DNA from: Nitrospirillum pindoramense
Lineage (GTDB): Bacteria > Pseudomonadota > Alphaproteobacteria > Azospirillales > Azospirillaceae
Direction of reading: 5' to 3'
DNA length: 64,000 bases
Assembly: GCF_007827955.1 (NCBI RefSeq)
Contig: NZ_VITR01000006.1
Location: 62,001 to 126,000 of the forward strand
The translations under genes were made by a program, and so were the position numbers. This document shows, piece after piece, positions 7,863 through 15,742 of this stretch; the stretch's first letter is position 1, and each line of letters begins with the position of its first letter. The notes below the pieces were generated by a model that did not search any database, was not told the origin of the DNA, and saw only the letters and a list, made by a program, of their open reading frames with translations.

Positions 7863-9331
7863 CGCTGACTGGCCAGACGGCGCTGATCGTCGGCGGGGGG
7901 GAATTGGCCCTGCGCAAGGCCCGGCTGGTGGCGGGGTCCGCCGCGCAAGGCCGGGGCGCCCGCCTGGTGGTGGTGGCGCCCGAGGTGCATCCCGACCTGG
8001 CGCCCCTGGCCGCCGAGGTCCGCCACCGCCCCTTCACCCCCGACGACCTGGACGGCGTGACCCTGGTGTTCGCCGCCGGCGAGGATGAGGAAGAGGCCGC
8101 CAAGGTCGCGGCCCTGGCCCGGGCGCGGGGCCTGCTGGTCAACGTGCCGGACCGGCCGCACCTCTCCACCTTCATCATGCCGGCCATTGTCGACCGGGCC
8201 CCGATCACGGTGGCCATCTCCACAAACGGCACCTCCCCCGTCCTGGCCCGCCGCCTGCGCGCCCGCATCGAGGCGACGCTGGAGCCCGGCCTGGGCCGCC
8301 TGGCCACCTTCCTGGACAGCTTCCGCGGCGCCGTCCGCGCTGTGAAGTCGGACGAAACGGCGCGCCGCCGCTTCTGGGAACGGGTCATCGACGGCCCCAT
8401 CGCCCAGCGCTTCCTGGCGGGGGATGAGGCCGGCGCGCATGAGCAGCTGGTGAAAACCCTGAACACGGACGCGGCGGCCGCCGGCGACGCGGTGGAGGGG
8501 GGATCGGTCGCCCTGGTGGGCGCCGGCCCCGGCGATCCCGACCTGCTGACCCTGCGGGCCCTGCGCGTGCTGCAGAACGCCGACGTCGTGGTGCATGACA
8601 AGCTGGTCGACGACCGCATCCTGGATTATGTGCGCCGCGACGCCCGCCGCATCTATGTCGGCAAGGCCAAGTCCTGCCATACCGTCAGCCAGGACGAGAT
8701 CAACGCCATCCTGGTGCGTGAGGCCCAGGCCGGCCACCGCGTCGTGCGCCTGAAAGGCGGCGATCCCTTCGTCTTCGGCCGGGGGGGTGAGGAGATGGCG
8801 GTGCTGCGCGCCGCCGGCGTGGCGGTGGAACTGGTGCCCGGCATCACCGCGGCCGCGGGCTGCGCCGCCGCCACCGGCATTCCCCTGACCCACCGCGGCC
8901 TGGCCCAGGGCATCACCCTGGTGACGGCACACGGCGCGGCGCACAGCGGCCCGGGTGCCGATGGCAGTCCGTCGGAGCCGGCCATCGACTGGACGGCGCT
9001 GGCGCGCCTGGACCACACGCTGGCCATCTATATGGGCCTGAGCAAGGCCGGCCTGGTGGCCGATCGCCTGATCGCCGCCGGCAAGGCGTCCGACACCCCG
9101 GTCGCGGTGATCGAGAACGGCACCCGGCCGGACCAGACCCTGATCGTCGGCACGCTGGACCGGCTGGGGCCCCTGGCCGCCGACCTGACCGGCCCCGCCC
9201 TGATCCTCGTGGGGAAGGTCGTGACCCTGGCCGACCCCGCCAAAATCGCCGCCGACATTTTAACCACCGTTCCCGTTCCGGGCCGCGATGCGGACACGAC
9301 CCCGGACACGGGTTTCAAAGCCGCCGTCTGA
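7835..9331 (+). CDS. cysG: Siroheme synthase (multifunctional CysG)
   Basis: Makes siroheme from uroporphyrinogen III for the sulfite reductase encoded next. Residues 1-200 form the precorrin-2 dehydrogenase/ferrochelatase part (ALIVGGGELALRKARLV near the N-terminus). The rest is the SAM-dependent uroporphyrinogen methyltransferase (VALVGAGPGDPDLLTLRAL, RLKGGDPFVFGRGGEE). The start at 7835 (MSSAFPLFLTLTGQTALIVG) matches the family N-terminus and gives 498 residues. Longer in-frame starts (7775) add an unrelated N-terminus without a Shine-Dalgarno. The start lies inside the leader ORF. Confidence 0.95.
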   Translation: MSSAFPLFLTLTGQTALIVGGGELALRKARLVAGSAAQGRGARLVVVAPEVHPDLAPLAAEVRHRPFTPDDLDGVTLVFAAGEDEEEAAKVAALARARGLLVNVPDRPHLSTFIMPAIVDRAPITVAISTNGTSPVLARRLRARIEATLEPGLGRLATFLDSFRGAVRAVKSDETARRRFWERVIDGPIAQRFLAGDEAGAHEQLVKTLNTDAAAAGDAVEGGSVALVGAGPGDPDLLTLRALRVLQNADVVVHDKLVDDRILDYVRRDARRIYVGKAKSCHTVSQDEINAILVREAQAGHRVVRLKGGDPFVFGRGGEEMAVLRAAGVAVELVPGITAAAGCAAATGIPLTHRGLAQGITLVTAHGAAHSGPGADGSPSEPAIDWTALARLDHTLAIYMGLSKAGLVADRLIAAGKASDTPVAVIENGTRPDQTLIVGTLDRLGPLAADLTGPALILVGKVVTLADPAKIAADILTTVPVPGRDADTTPDTGFKAAV

Positions 9332-9344
9332 AAAGGATAGCCCC

Positions 9345-9647
9345 ATGGCCCGCGTTACCGACGCCCCCAAGGTCGTCACCGCCAACCGCCTGCAGGACGG
9401 CGCCGTCGTCTGGCTGACCGCCGCCGGCGACTGGTCGACCCGCATCGCGGACGCCCAGGTGCAGGCGGACGCCGCCGGCGCGGAAGCGGCCCTGGGCATC
9501 GCCCGCGCCTCCGCCGCCCGGCAGGAGGTGGTCGAGCCCTACGCCGTGGACGTGGCCGTGGAGGCCGCCGGCCCCCGCCCCCTGAAGACGCGGGAGTGGA
9601 TCCGCGCCGCCGGCCCCAGCATCGACGCCATCCCCACGGCGGCGTGA
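9345..9647 (+). CDS. DUF2849 protein of the sulfite reductase operon
   Basis: 100 residues, starting at ATG 9345 (MARVTDAPKVVTANRLQDG) after AAAAGGATAG, 13 bases downstream of cysG. The family is small and sits between cysG and cysI in many alphaproteobacteria. The opening, AN-RLxDGxVVWLTAAGDW, is typical. Biochemical role is not established; conserved position suggests an accessory to sulfite reductase or siroheme handling. Confidence 0.85.
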   Translation: MARVTDAPKVVTANRLQDGAVVWLTAAGDWSTRIADAQVQADAAGAEAALGIARASAARQEVVEPYAVDVAVEAAGPRPLKTREWIRAAGPSIDAIPTAA

Positions 9648-9668
9648 GTCGGTGCCCGCCCTTACCGC

Positions 9669-11420
9669 ATGAATGAAGACCACATTGAGCTTGCCGTCAT
9701 GAGCCCCACCGCCGCCGCCCGCCAGATCGACCCGCCCGCCAACGGCCTGCCCAGCCACGCCGGCATCTACCACTATGACCAGGTGGACCGCGATTTCCTG
9801 AAGCAGCGGGTGGAGCAGTTCCGCCGCCAGGTGGCCCGCCGCCTGGCCGGTGAGCTGACCGAGGACGAGTTCAAGCCGCTGCGCCTGATGAATGGCCTGT
9901 ACCTGCAGCTCCACGCCTACATGCTGCGCGTGGCCGTGCCCTATGGCGTGCTGACCAGCCGCCAGGTGCGCCAGTTCGGCCGCATCGCCCGGCAGTACGA
10001 CAAGGGCTTCGGCCACTTCACCACCCGCCAGAACCTGCAGTTCAACTGGATCAAGCTGGTGGACGTGCCGGCCATCCTGGACCTGCTGGCGGAGGTGGAT
10101 TTGCACGCCATCCAGACCAGCGGCAACTGCATCCGCAACGTGACCTCGGACCAGTTCGCCGGTGTCGCCAGCGATGAGGTGGTGGACCCGCGCCACTACG
10201 CCGAGGTGCTGCGCCAGTGGTCGACCCTACACCCCGAATTCTCGTTCCTGCCGCGCAAGTTCAAGATCGCCATCACCGGCAGCAGCGCCGACCGCGCCGC
10301 CATCTGCATCCACGACGTGGGGCTGATCGCCAAGCGCGACGCGGACGGTAATGTGGGATTTGAGGTCTATGTCGGCGGCGGCCTGGGCCGCACCCCCTTC
10401 ATTGCCAAGAAGCTGCGTGACTGGCTGCCGGAAGATCAGCTGATCGCCTACCTTGAGGCGGTGCTGCGCGTCTACAACGCCTATGGCCGGCGCGACAACA
10501 TCTACAAGGCGCGCATCAAGATCCTGGTGCATGAACTGGGCATCGACGCCTTCCGCAATGAGGTGGAGGCCGAGTTCGCCCGCATGCCGGTGGCCGAGTA
10601 TCGGCTGGAGCCCACCATCATCGACGGCATCCGCGCCCGCTTCGCCAGCCAGCCCTATGAGGCGCTGGAGCCCATTTCCGGCGTCCTGGCCCGCGCGCGG
10701 CTGGAGGACCAGGCCTTCAACCGCTGGGTCCGCACCAACGTCGCCGCCCACCGCCAGCCCGGCTATGCCATCGCTACCATCACGCTGAAGCCGGCGGGCG
10801 GCATCCCGGGCGACGTGTCGGCGGACCAGATGGACGCCATCGCCGACCTGGCCGACCACTACAGCTTCGGCGAAATCCGCGTGACGCATGAGCAGAACCT
10901 GGTGCTGGCCCATGTGCGCCAGGACGACCTGCCGGCCTTGTGGAAGGCGCTGTCGGCCATCGGCTTCGGCGAGGCCAATTCCGGCCTGATCACCGACATC
11001 ATCGCCTGCCCGGGCCTGGACTACTGCGCCCTGGCCAACGCCCGCTCCATTCCCCTGGCCCAGCGCATATCCGAAAGATTCGCCGACCTGGACCGGCAGC
11101 ACCACATCGGCGAATTGAAAATTAAAATCAGTGGTTGCATAAATGCGTGTGGGCATCACCATGTTGGCCACATCGGCATCCTGGGTGTCGATAAGAAGGG
11201 GGTCGAGGCCTACCAGCTGACGCTGGGCGGCTCGGCGGCCGAGGTGGGTGCCATCGGCGACATCATGGGACCGGCCCTGTCGGCGGATGAGACGGTGGAC
11301 GCCATCGAGTCCGTGGTCGGCGTTTATCTGGAACAGCGCCAGGACGGGGAACGCTTCCTCGACACCCTGGCCCGCATCGGTCACACCCCGTTCAAGGACA
11401 AGGTCTATGCCTCTCATTGA
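9669..11420 (+). CDS. cysI: Assimilatory sulfite reductase, siroheme/[4Fe-4S] subunit
   Basis: Reduces sulfite to sulfide in six electrons. It has 583 residues and the nitrite/sulfite reductase repeat structure. The coupled siroheme/4Fe-4S ligands are visible as C447-x5-C453 (CPGLDYC) and C490-x3-C494 (SGCINACGHH). An upstream region with TTRQNLQFNWI and a conserved GGGLGRTPFIAKKL are also present. No flavoprotein (cysJ) is encoded nearby, so electrons probably come from ferredoxin or another donor. It overlaps the next gene by 14 bases. Confidence 0.95.
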   Translation: MNEDHIELAVMSPTAAARQIDPPANGLPSHAGIYHYDQVDRDFLKQRVEQFRRQVARRLAGELTEDEFKPLRLMNGLYLQLHAYMLRVAVPYGVLTSRQVRQFGRIARQYDKGFGHFTTRQNLQFNWIKLVDVPAILDLLAEVDLHAIQTSGNCIRNVTSDQFAGVASDEVVDPRHYAEVLRQWSTLHPEFSFLPRKFKIAITGSSADRAAICIHDVGLIAKRDADGNVGFEVYVGGGLGRTPFIAKKLRDWLPEDQLIAYLEAVLRVYNAYGRRDNIYKARIKILVHELGIDAFRNEVEAEFARMPVAEYRLEPTIIDGIRARFASQPYEALEPISGVLARARLEDQAFNRWVRTNVAAHRQPGYAIATITLKPAGGIPGDVSADQMDAIADLADHYSFGEIRVTHEQNLVLAHVRQDDLPALWKALSAIGFGEANSGLITDIIACPGLDYCALANARSIPLAQRISERFADLDRQHHIGELKIKISGCINACGHHHVGHIGILGVDKKGVEAYQLTLGGSAAEVGAIGDIMGPALSADETVDAIESVVGVYLEQRQDGERFLDTLARIGHTPFKDKVYASH

Positions 11421-11919
11421 CTCCGGGAAACTGGTCGACGACGCCTGGGTGCGCCTGGGTGATGACGACGCCCTGCCGGCGGCGGACGTGCCCGTCATCG
11501 TCAGCCTCGCCCGGTTCCACAAGGACCGCGCCAGCCTGGCGGGTCGCAATGGCGGCCTGGGCGTCTGGCTGGCCAGCAACCAGCACCCCAAGGACATCGC
11601 GGACCATCTGGCGGATTTCGCCCTGGTGGCGCTGGACTTCCCCAAGTTCCGCGATGGCCGCGGCTTCACCATCGCGCGTGAGCTGCGGGAGCATCTGGGC
11701 TATCGCGGCGTCATCCGCGCCACCGGCCACACCCTGCCGGACCAGTATCTGTTCCTGGTCCGCTGCGGCGTGACCCAGGTGGAAATTCCCGAAGGCCGCG
11801 ACCCCGCCCTGTGGGCGCACGCCCTGACGGAGATCGACACCGCCTATCAGGTGTCGGTGGCCGGGCCCCTGTCCATGGCGCGCCTGGCGCGCCACAAGAC
11901 GACGGAGCACGCGGCGTGA
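11407..11919 (+). CDS. DUF934 protein, sulfite reductase operon
   Basis: 170 residues starting at ATG 11407 (MPLIDSGKLVDDAWVRLGDD), overlapping the end of cysI. The DUF934 family is almost always encoded beside alphaproteobacterial cysI/cysH and is often annotated as an oxidoreductase without direct proof. Conserved stretches are WLASNQHPKDIADHL, FRDGRGFTIARELRE and TGHTLPDQYLFLVRCGV. It ends in a GTGA overlap with cysH, indicating translational coupling. Confidence 0.9.
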   Translation: MPLIDSGKLVDDAWVRLGDDDALPAADVPVIVSLARFHKDRASLAGRNGGLGVWLASNQHPKDIADHLADFALVALDFPKFRDGRGFTIARELREHLGYRGVIRATGHTLPDQYLFLVRCGVTQVEIPEGRDPALWAHALTEIDTAYQVSVAGPLSMARLARHKTTEHAA

Positions 11920-12632
11920 CCGGGGTGGGCGACCGGGCGGCCGACTTGGCCCGGACCTACGCCGGCCTGACAGGCCCGGCGCTGCTGGAACCCCTGCTGA
12001 CGCGGGAGTTGAAGGGTGAGATCGCGCTGGTCTCCTCCTTCGGGGCGGAATCCGCCGTGCTGCTGCACATGGTGGCGACGATCGACCCGGCCACGCCCGT
12101 CCTCTTCCTGAACACTGGCAAGCTGTTCGGCGAGACCCTGCGCTATCGCCGGGAGCTGGTGGCCAAGCTGGGCCTGACCGACGCCCGTGAGATCAAGCCG
12201 CTGCCCGAGGATGTGGCCTCCCGCGACGCCGACGGCCTGTTGTGGCGCACCAACCCGGACGCCTGCTGCCGCTTCCGCAAGGTGGAACCGCTGAACCGCG
12301 CGCTGGAGGGCTTTGGCGCCTGGATCACCGGCCGCAAGCGCTTCCAGGCCGCCACCCGGGCCGATCTTGTAACCATTGAGGCCACCGAAGGCCGCCTGAA
12401 GATCAATCCCCTGGCGGACTGGGGCCGCGACGATTTGGTGGCCTACATGGACCGCCACGACCTGCCCCACCATCCGCTGGAGGCCGACGGCTACCTGTCC
12501 ATCGGCTGCATGCCCTGCACCGACCGCGTCGCCGCGGGCGAGGACGGACGGTCCGGCCGCTGGGCCGGCCTGGGCAAGACGGAATGCGGCATCCACCTGC
12601 CGCTGCCCGCCGTGGCGGCCCCCTCCGCCTAA
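11916..12632 (+). CDS. cysH: APS/PAPS reductase (iron-sulfur type)
   Basis: Reduces adenylyl sulfate to sulfite. The GTG start at 11916 overlaps the preceding stop and gives 238 residues. Motifs are ALVSSFGAESAVLLHM (adenine nucleotide alpha-hydrolase fold), CC at 117-118, CMPC at 198-201 and the catalytic ECGIH at 223-227. The CC plus CxxC set ligates a [4Fe-4S] cluster and marks the APS-preferring class. It is the last gene of the operon, meeting the 12640 gene tail to tail. Confidence 0.95.
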   Translation: MTGVGDRAADLARTYAGLTGPALLEPLLTRELKGEIALVSSFGAESAVLLHMVATIDPATPVLFLNTGKLFGETLRYRRELVAKLGLTDAREIKPLPEDVASRDADGLLWRTNPDACCRFRKVEPLNRALEGFGAWITGRKRFQAATRADLVTIEATEGRLKINPLADWGRDDLVAYMDRHDLPHHPLEADGYLSIGCMPCTDRVAAGEDGRSGRWAGLGKTECGIHLPLPAVAAPSA

Positions 12633-12639
12633 GTCCGGC

Positions 12640-13818
12640 TCAACCCTCCGCCACCTTGGGGGCCGCCTGCCGATGGGCGGCGGCCCCAAGGGCGGCAGGG
12701 CGCGGGGCGGTGTCGCGCGCCTTGAACACGTCGCGCAACTTGTCGACGGCGGAATCGAACATGGTGAACACCGCCTCCACGCTGTAGCCCGCGAGGAAGG
12801 CGGCGCCCAGCAGCGAGATTTGGGCCGAGGCCGTGGGCTCGATGGTGGCAACCACGCTCTTGTAGAAAAGCCCGGTGGACAGCCCCAGGGTCAGGCCCAG
12901 CGCCCGGCGCAGCACCATGCGAAAGCCCAACTGCGGCAGGAGGGAGGCGTTGACCACCGCGTCCGTCAGCACCCGCGCGATATAGGCGCAGGCGCCCAGC
13001 AGGCCGAACAGGGCGGGCAGGACGTAGAGGGTCAGTGCCGTGCCGGCGCTCCAGGCCAATTCTACCGTGTGCAGCAGGATGGTGTCGGGATCCTCCGAGG
13101 AGGCGCCTACGGGCGCCGCCGGGGAAACCGTCGAGACCGTCTCCCGCCGCTGGCAATAGCCGTGGGCATCGAAGCTGAGCGTGACGACGCGGGACAGCGG
13201 ATGACAGATCCACGGCGCCAGCAGTTGCGCCGCAGCATGCCGCCGCAACTGCACCAGGGGCTCCTCGGCCGCCGCCTGGGTGGGACCGCCGCCGCCGGCG
13301 GCCGTATCGTCCATGGGCCGCTGCGCCACCGCGCCCTCGATGAACAGCAGCTTGCGCACGCCGGTCTGGGTCAGGAGGTTGGTGCCATTGACGGCGTGTA
13401 TCTGCACGATGGCCGTCACCAGCGCCACGCCCACCAGCCAGGCGACGCCGCTGCGGATGGTCCGTTGCACCAGCCCCGCCCGCGTCAGCGAGTGCCACCA
13501 GCCGGCCAGGCCCATGTCGCGCCGAAACTCCCGCAGATGACGCAGGCTGGCGCTGGTGGCCGGGGCGATCACCACCGACAGTGCCTGGTAGGCCACCCAA
13601 AGCTCCTGCTTATCCTCCAGGCTCAACCGCTCCGGCGGGATGGCGGTGACGCGCACCGCCGTGTCGATCACCGCCCGCTCCAGCGCCAGGCCCCGGCCGG
13701 CGGCATAGCTCAGCATGATGCGCAGATCTTCCTGCCATTCATCCCACCGCTGGTGGTCGCGCGCATCCATCGCGGCCGGCGCCGCACCGGTCCCCTCCGC
13801 GTTCGTCCCATCGGTCAT
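12640..13818 (-). CDS. Hypothetical membrane protein
   Basis: 392 residues from ATG 13818 (MTDGTNAEGTGAAP) with a GGGAGGGA ribosome site. No family is recognised. The N-terminal 110 residues are soluble and rich in charged helices. One membrane segment (GVAWLVGVALVTAIVQIHAV) comes near residue 125. A periplasmic-like loop with two Cys (WICHP, HGYCQRR) follows, then two or three further membrane segments around residues 250-340 and a charged Ala/Pro tail. It faces cysH convergently and Gdx divergently. No function is proposed. Confidence 0.75.
   Translation of the reverse strand: MTDGTNAEGTGAAPAAMDARDHQRWDEWQEDLRIMLSYAAGRGLALERAVIDTAVRVTAIPPERLSLEDKQELWVAYQALSVVIAPATSASLRHLREFRRDMGLAGWWHSLTRAGLVQRTIRSGVAWLVGVALVTAIVQIHAVNGTNLLTQTGVRKLLFIEGAVAQRPMDDTAAGGGGPTQAAAEEPLVQLRRHAAAQLLAPWICHPLSRVVTLSFDAHGYCQRRETVSTVSPAAPVGASSEDPDTILLHTVELAWSAGTALTLYVLPALFGLLGACAYIARVLTDAVVNASLLPQLGFRMVLRRALGLTLGLSTGLFYKSVVATIEPTASAQISLLGAAFLAGYSVEAVFTMFDSAVDKLRDVFKARDTAPRPAALGAAAHRQAAPKVAEG
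12654..12691. terminator. Strong hairpin between convergent cysH and 12640 gene
   Basis: CCTTGGGG-CCGCC pairs with GGCGG-CGGCCCCAAGG (13 pairs, one bulge), starting 22 bases after the cysH stop and lying inside the last codons of the minus-strand gene. No T-run follows on either strand, so termination is plausible but unproven. Confidence 0.4.
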
Positions 13819-13971
13819 GGCCGTCCCTCCCCATCCCAAGAACTCAATTAAAGAGACATGCGTCACTAAAGTCTTTCTCTTTTTTATAATCTTGGCATTC
13901 CGGTTCCGGGCCGCCATGCTTTCCCGACCGGGAACGCCCCCGCCCCTTCCCAAACACACCGGAGAACCGCC

Positions 13972-14289
13972 GTGGCTTGGCTATGGTTGCTGCTGGCCGG
14001 CCTGTCCGAAGTGGGCTGGGCCGTGGGCCTGAAATACACTGAGGGTTTCACCCGCCTCATCCCGTCCGTCCTCACCCTCGCCGCCATGGGCGTCAGCCTC
14101 GGCATGCTGGGCCTGGCCCTGCGCACCCTGCCACTGGGCACGGCCTACGCGGTGTGGACGGGAATCGGCACCCTGGGCACGGTCATCGCCGGCATCGTCC
14201 TGTTCAACGAGCCGGCGACGGCCCTGCGCCTGGCCTGCATCGGCCTGATCGTGGCCGGCATCGCCGGTCTGAAGCTGGCGCACGGCTAA
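13972..14289 (+). CDS. sugE: SMR-family guanidinium exporter (SugE/Gdx type)
   Basis: 105-residue four-helix exporter. The GTG start at 13972 follows GGAGAA. The N-terminus ([26 protein letters not shown]) carries the essential membrane Glu13. The run [21 protein letters not shown] is nearly that of E. coli SugE, now known as a guanidinium/H+ exporter (Gdx), rather than EmrE. I could not make out a guanidine riboswitch in the 150 bases upstream. The last 4 bases overlap the convergent NRAMP-like gene. Confidence 0.9.
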   Translation: MAWLWLLLAGLSEVGWAVGLKYTEGFTRLIPSVLTLAAMGVSLGMLGLALRTLPLGTAYAVWTGIGTLGTVIAGIVLFNEPATALRLACIGLIVAGIAGLKLAHG

Positions 14290-15596
14290 ACGAACCAGGT
14301 GACCACCATGGCGGTGTCGACCACCGCCATCGCGGCCATGCAGGCCCAGCCCAGGGCGCGCAAGCCCGGCGGCAGGACGAAGTCGCCCATGATCTCGCGC
14401 TTGGTCGCCATACGCATCATCATGACGATGACCGGCACCGCGACCAGGCCGTTGACCACGGCGCTCCAGAACAGGGCCTTCACCGGGTCCATGTCGATGA
14501 CGTTCATGACCGAACCCACGGCCATGGCGGCCAGGATGGCGCCGTAGAAGGCCTTGGCCTTGTTCCAGGGCCGCGCCAGGCCCACCGGCCAGCGCCGCGC
14601 CTCCCCCAGCGCATAGGCCGCCGAACCCGCCAGCACCGGCAGGGCCAGCAGGCCGGTGCCGATGATGCCCAGGGCGAAGATGGCGAAGGCGAAAGTGCCG
14701 GCGATGGGCCGCAACGCCTCCGCCGCCTGCGACGATGTCTGGATGTCGGTGACGCCGTGGGTGTGCAGGGTGGCGGCCGTGGTGATGATGATGAACAGGG
14801 CCACACCGTTGGACAGCAGCATGCCGATATAGGTGTCGAGGCGGATGCGCCGCAGTTCTTCCGGCCCCTGCTCCGGCGCCTTTTTCAGGGGCTGGGCGGC
14901 GGGGTCGTCCTTTTCCTCCTCCACCTCCTGATCTGCCTGCCAGAAGAACAGGTAGGGGCTGATGGTGGTGCCGAAGACGGCCACCACCGCCACGAGATAG
15001 TCGGGGGAGGCCCAGGCGACGTGCGGCCGCACGATGGCTCGCCCCAGCTCGCCCCACGGGATGGGCACCACCAGCACGGTGGCGACATAGGCGAACAGGG
15101 ACAGGGTCAGCCATTTGAGGATGGAGACGTAGCGGCAATAGGGCACCAGGATCTGCAGGGCCGCCGACGCCCCGCCGAAGGCGATGACGTACAACCACTG
15201 CGGCCCGCCAATCAGCAGGCCCAACGCGGCCGCCATGGCGCCCAGGTCGGCGCCGATGTTGACCACGTTGGCCGCCACCAGCAGGAAGACGATGGCGTTG
15301 ATGGTCAGCGGTGGGTAATGCCGGCGCAGGTTGCCGGCGATGCCGTGGCCCGTCACCCGGCCGATGCGGGCGCTGATCTCCTGGATGGCCGCCATCAGCG
15401 GATAGGTCAGCACCAGCGTCCAGGCCAAGCCATAGCCGAACTGGGCGCCCGCCTGGGAATATGTCGCGATGCCGCTGGGGTCGTCGTCGGAGGCGCCGGT
15501 GACCAGTCCGGGGCCCAGGCACTGCCAAATGGTACGGGGCTTGCGCGGGCCGGTCGCGGTTGCGGATGGCGCCGAATCCGGCTCCAGCGTGTCCAA
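14286..15596 (-). CDS. NRAMP-superfamily divalent metal transporter (atypical)
   Basis: 436-residue membrane protein with about 11 helices. TM1 has [20 protein letters not shown], where DPSG takes the place of canonical DPGN. The TM6 region reads [15 protein letters not shown], so the Met-Pro-His metal-binding motif of Mn/Fe transporters is absent. A charged cytoplasmic loop ([12 protein letters not shown]) follows. Loss of the Met ligand is a trait of NRAMP-related transporters that accept Mg2+, so the substrate may differ from Mn2+/Fe2+. The family is clear, the substrate is not. Confidence 0.88.
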   Translation of the reverse strand: MDTLEPDSAPSATATGPRKPRTIWQCLGPGLVTGASDDDPSGIATYSQAGAQFGYGLAWTLVLTYPLMAAIQEISARIGRVTGHGIAGNLRRHYPPLTINAIVFLLVAANVVNIGADLGAMAAALGLLIGGPQWLYVIAFGGASAALQILVPYCRYVSILKWLTLSLFAYVATVLVVPIPWGELGRAIVRPHVAWASPDYLVAVVAVFGTTISPYLFFWQADQEVEEEKDDPAAQPLKKAPEQGPEELRRIRLDTYIGMLLSNGVALFIIITTAATLHTHGVTDIQTSSQAAEALRPIAGTFAFAIFALGIIGTGLLALPVLAGSAAYALGEARRWPVGLARPWNKAKAFYGAILAAMAVGSVMNVIDMDPVKALFWSAVVNGLVAVPVIVMMMRMATKREIMGDFVLPPGLRALGWACMAAMAVVDTAMVVTWFV

Positions 15597-15742
15597 GGTG
15601 TGCCTCCCCGCTCAGTGTCGAAGCCGGGATGGGCCACCCGCCTACCGTGCGGCCCATCCCCGCCCCTAAAGATGCAAGGGCGATACCTTGTTCCGTTCAG
15701 ACCAAGGTGCGCTGACCCGGGCCATGGCCAAGCTCCGTGTCC

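Noticed and set aside
13860-13971. Guanidine riboswitch before the Gdx-type exporter
   Set aside because: A TTCCC-GACC-GGGAA hairpin exists, but the paired ACGR loops of the guanidine-II class were not found.
13981-15657. 558-residue minus-strand frame over the NRAMP-like gene
   Set aside because: Arg/Gly/His-rich alternate frame; the 14286-15596 frame has the NRAMP motifs.
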